Part shown: positions 62,801 through 64,000 of the stretch, in pieces
Numbering within the stretch: the first letter of the stretch is position 1
Layout: the number at the start of each line of letters is the position of its first letter
Assembly: GCF_018446385.1 (NCBI RefSeq)
Contig: NC_055988.1
Location: 164,250,209-164,314,208 of the forward strand
Origin: Zingiber officinale
Taxonomy: Eukaryota; Streptophyta; Magnoliopsida; Zingiberales; Zingiberaceae
DNA length: 64,000 nucleotides
Direction of reading: 5' to 3'
Position numbers and translations under genes: made by a program
The notes under the pieces: model-generated
What the model was told of the DNA's origin: nothing
Database searches by the model: none
Seen by the model: the letters and a program-made list of their open reading frames with translations, nothing else

Positions 62801-63740
62801 CACTGTAGCATGCAAGGGAGGGGGGCTGGTTCGTGGGTGCTTCTGCCGCCGCCAACAAAGACCAAAAGGAGGGTGGCTTCCTTCCTCCATCTCCGGCTCC
62901 TCGTCGGCATCGACGCCGACGCCGACAGTTGGCCTACAACTCTTCTCCTCTCCCTCTCCTTCTTCCACGACTAGATCGCATCTCAAGCTTAGAGGGGGTT
63001 TGGGTTTTCTGCTGCTTCCGTCACCAGGGAGTTGAGGCTCCTCCTCGCCAGCAACGGCGTCGACGCCGGCGCCAGCCGCTTCCCTTCCCTTCTGTCGGTC
63101 ACACCCACCTCCCCTCCTTCCTCCGTCCCCTCCTGTTCTCTTCTCTCCCTCTTTCCCGGATTTGCGCCGCCGCCAACAGAAACGAGAGGGAGGGGCTTCT
63201 TCTTCCCTCCCATGCTCCTCGTCGGTGTCGGCCGCTGGCTCTTCATACGAGCGCTCCTTTTCTTCCTTCTCCTCGCGACACCGGCGACGACCGCCTCCTC
63301 CTCCTCTCTTCCCGGGCCAGCACAGCCGCCGGTCCTCGGTTCTCTTCGCACCATCGCCACCAGCCACCGGCCTCGCCGCCTCCTCTCCTCCCTCGTCGCC
63401 GGCACTCTTCTCTCCCTCCTCCTCACGACGTTGCCGCTAGATGCACGCCGCTGCCGCTTCCTTTCTCGTGGGCAGCAACCTCCATGTGTCCCAGCCTTCC
63501 TGGCCGGCAGCTACCACATGCCGTCAGCCCACTATCCTCTTCCTTTCTTCCCGCTGCAGCCGTAGATGTCGGAGTCGCTGTTGGCACTGCGGTCCATCGC
63601 TACGACCACTTTTCCCCTACGTTCGTTACAGCCGTTCCCTACATCGATTTGGCTCCACCACCTCTAGCACAAATCTGGCTCCTGCCGCCGTTGAAGCCGA
63701 TCTAATCGTGTCCCGATTCCCATGTGTGCTAGCCTCCTAG
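62800..63740. repeat. GC-rich block with an internal ~320-bp duplication
   Basis: CGCCGCCAACA followed by CTCCTCGTCGGCATCGAC (about 62848-62915) recurs as CGCCGCCAACAGAAACGAGA with CTCCTCGTCGGTGTCGGC (about 63167-63227). Several long frames are open on both strands, but they are low-complexity Arg/Pro/Ser/Leu text with no domain, which is expected from composition. It may be part of a retroelement LTR or leader continuing past the window. I do not call a gene. Confidence 0.5.
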
Positions 63741-63814
63741 CTCTCGCTGCCCTGAGCTTTGATTTGATCGCGCTCCGTCTTTGATATGTTTTGATCTGGT
63801 TATGTGCTATATCT

Positions 63815-64000
63815 CGACCTTTGTGTCTATCTCATGTCTTGGCCGATGTACCAATCTCGTTTCCCAGTCTGTGTGCCGATCTCGTTTCTCGGCCTGCGTG
63901 TCAATCTCGTGTCCTGGTCTGTGTGTCGATCTCATGTCCCGGCCTACGTGCCAATGTTTTATCCCGACCTGCGTGCCAATGTTCTATCCCGGCCTGTATG
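63815..64000 (+). repeat. 25-bp minisatellite reaching the window end
   Basis: Units resemble GGCCTGCGTGTCAATCTCGT plus GTCCC, with variants GGTCTGTGTGTCGATCTC and GACCTGCGTGCCAATGTT. About seven units are visible, the last cut by the window edge. Confidence 0.8.

Noticed and set aside
62833-63705. 290-residue + strand frame
   Set aside because: Low-complexity Arg/Pro/Ser/Leu sequence with equally long frames on the other strand; it contains an internal DNA duplication and no recognisable domain.

Overview
This is plant nuclear DNA. It contains spliced genes with GT-AG introns, a plant Au-type SINE, and nested LTR retrotransposons primed by the initiator-Met tRNA. Very GC-rich coding exons sit inside AT-rich spacers (most clearly in the MATE gene), which suggests a commelinid monocot. 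The retroelement style makes me think of Zingiberales, but I cannot prove that from the sequence.

Layout. Positions 1-5320 are spacer with two abutting Harbinger-like elements, each carrying GC-rich cargo; one also holds a smaller MITE and a solo LTR. Positions 7950-14862 hold two intact genes on the + strand: an SDS22-type leucine-rich-repeat protein (9305-12086) and a zinc-dependent alcohol dehydrogenase-like enzyme (12921-14862). Positions 15640-20450 are a decayed, probably Gypsy-type element with a 57-bp tandem array, into which a 666-bp TRIM element inserted. Positions 20460-22700 are an old relative of the gag-only LTR family described below. A MATE/DTX transporter gene lies on the - strand (23882-25934) with a TATA box at 26061-26070. 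Nothing suggests the three genes act in one pathway.

From about 29.1 kb to 61 kb the window is a transposon nest. Family A is a gag-only, non-autonomous Copia-type family. Copy 1 (+, 29946-37283) has lost its 3' LTR and is joined to a second copy of its own upstream flank. Copy 2 (-, 43567-52094) is complete, with a CTAAG target duplication, and was hit by a second TRIM (49602-50338, duplication TGAAT). Copy 2 sits inside another LTR, which sits inside a broken Copia gag-pol relic (about 39690-56545). Further LTRs nest at 40049-42775 and 56659-60966. Most insertions were dated relative to each other by exact 5-bp target duplications.

The most unusual signal is in the LTRs themselves. Family A LTRs are built largely of short modules whose two arms are reverse complements. 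The arms change from module to module but stay matched to each other. Other LTR families here carry a different short palindrome in the comparable place, and the 57-bp array shows the same pattern. The window ends in GC-rich repetitive DNA (62800-63740) and a 25-bp minisatellite.
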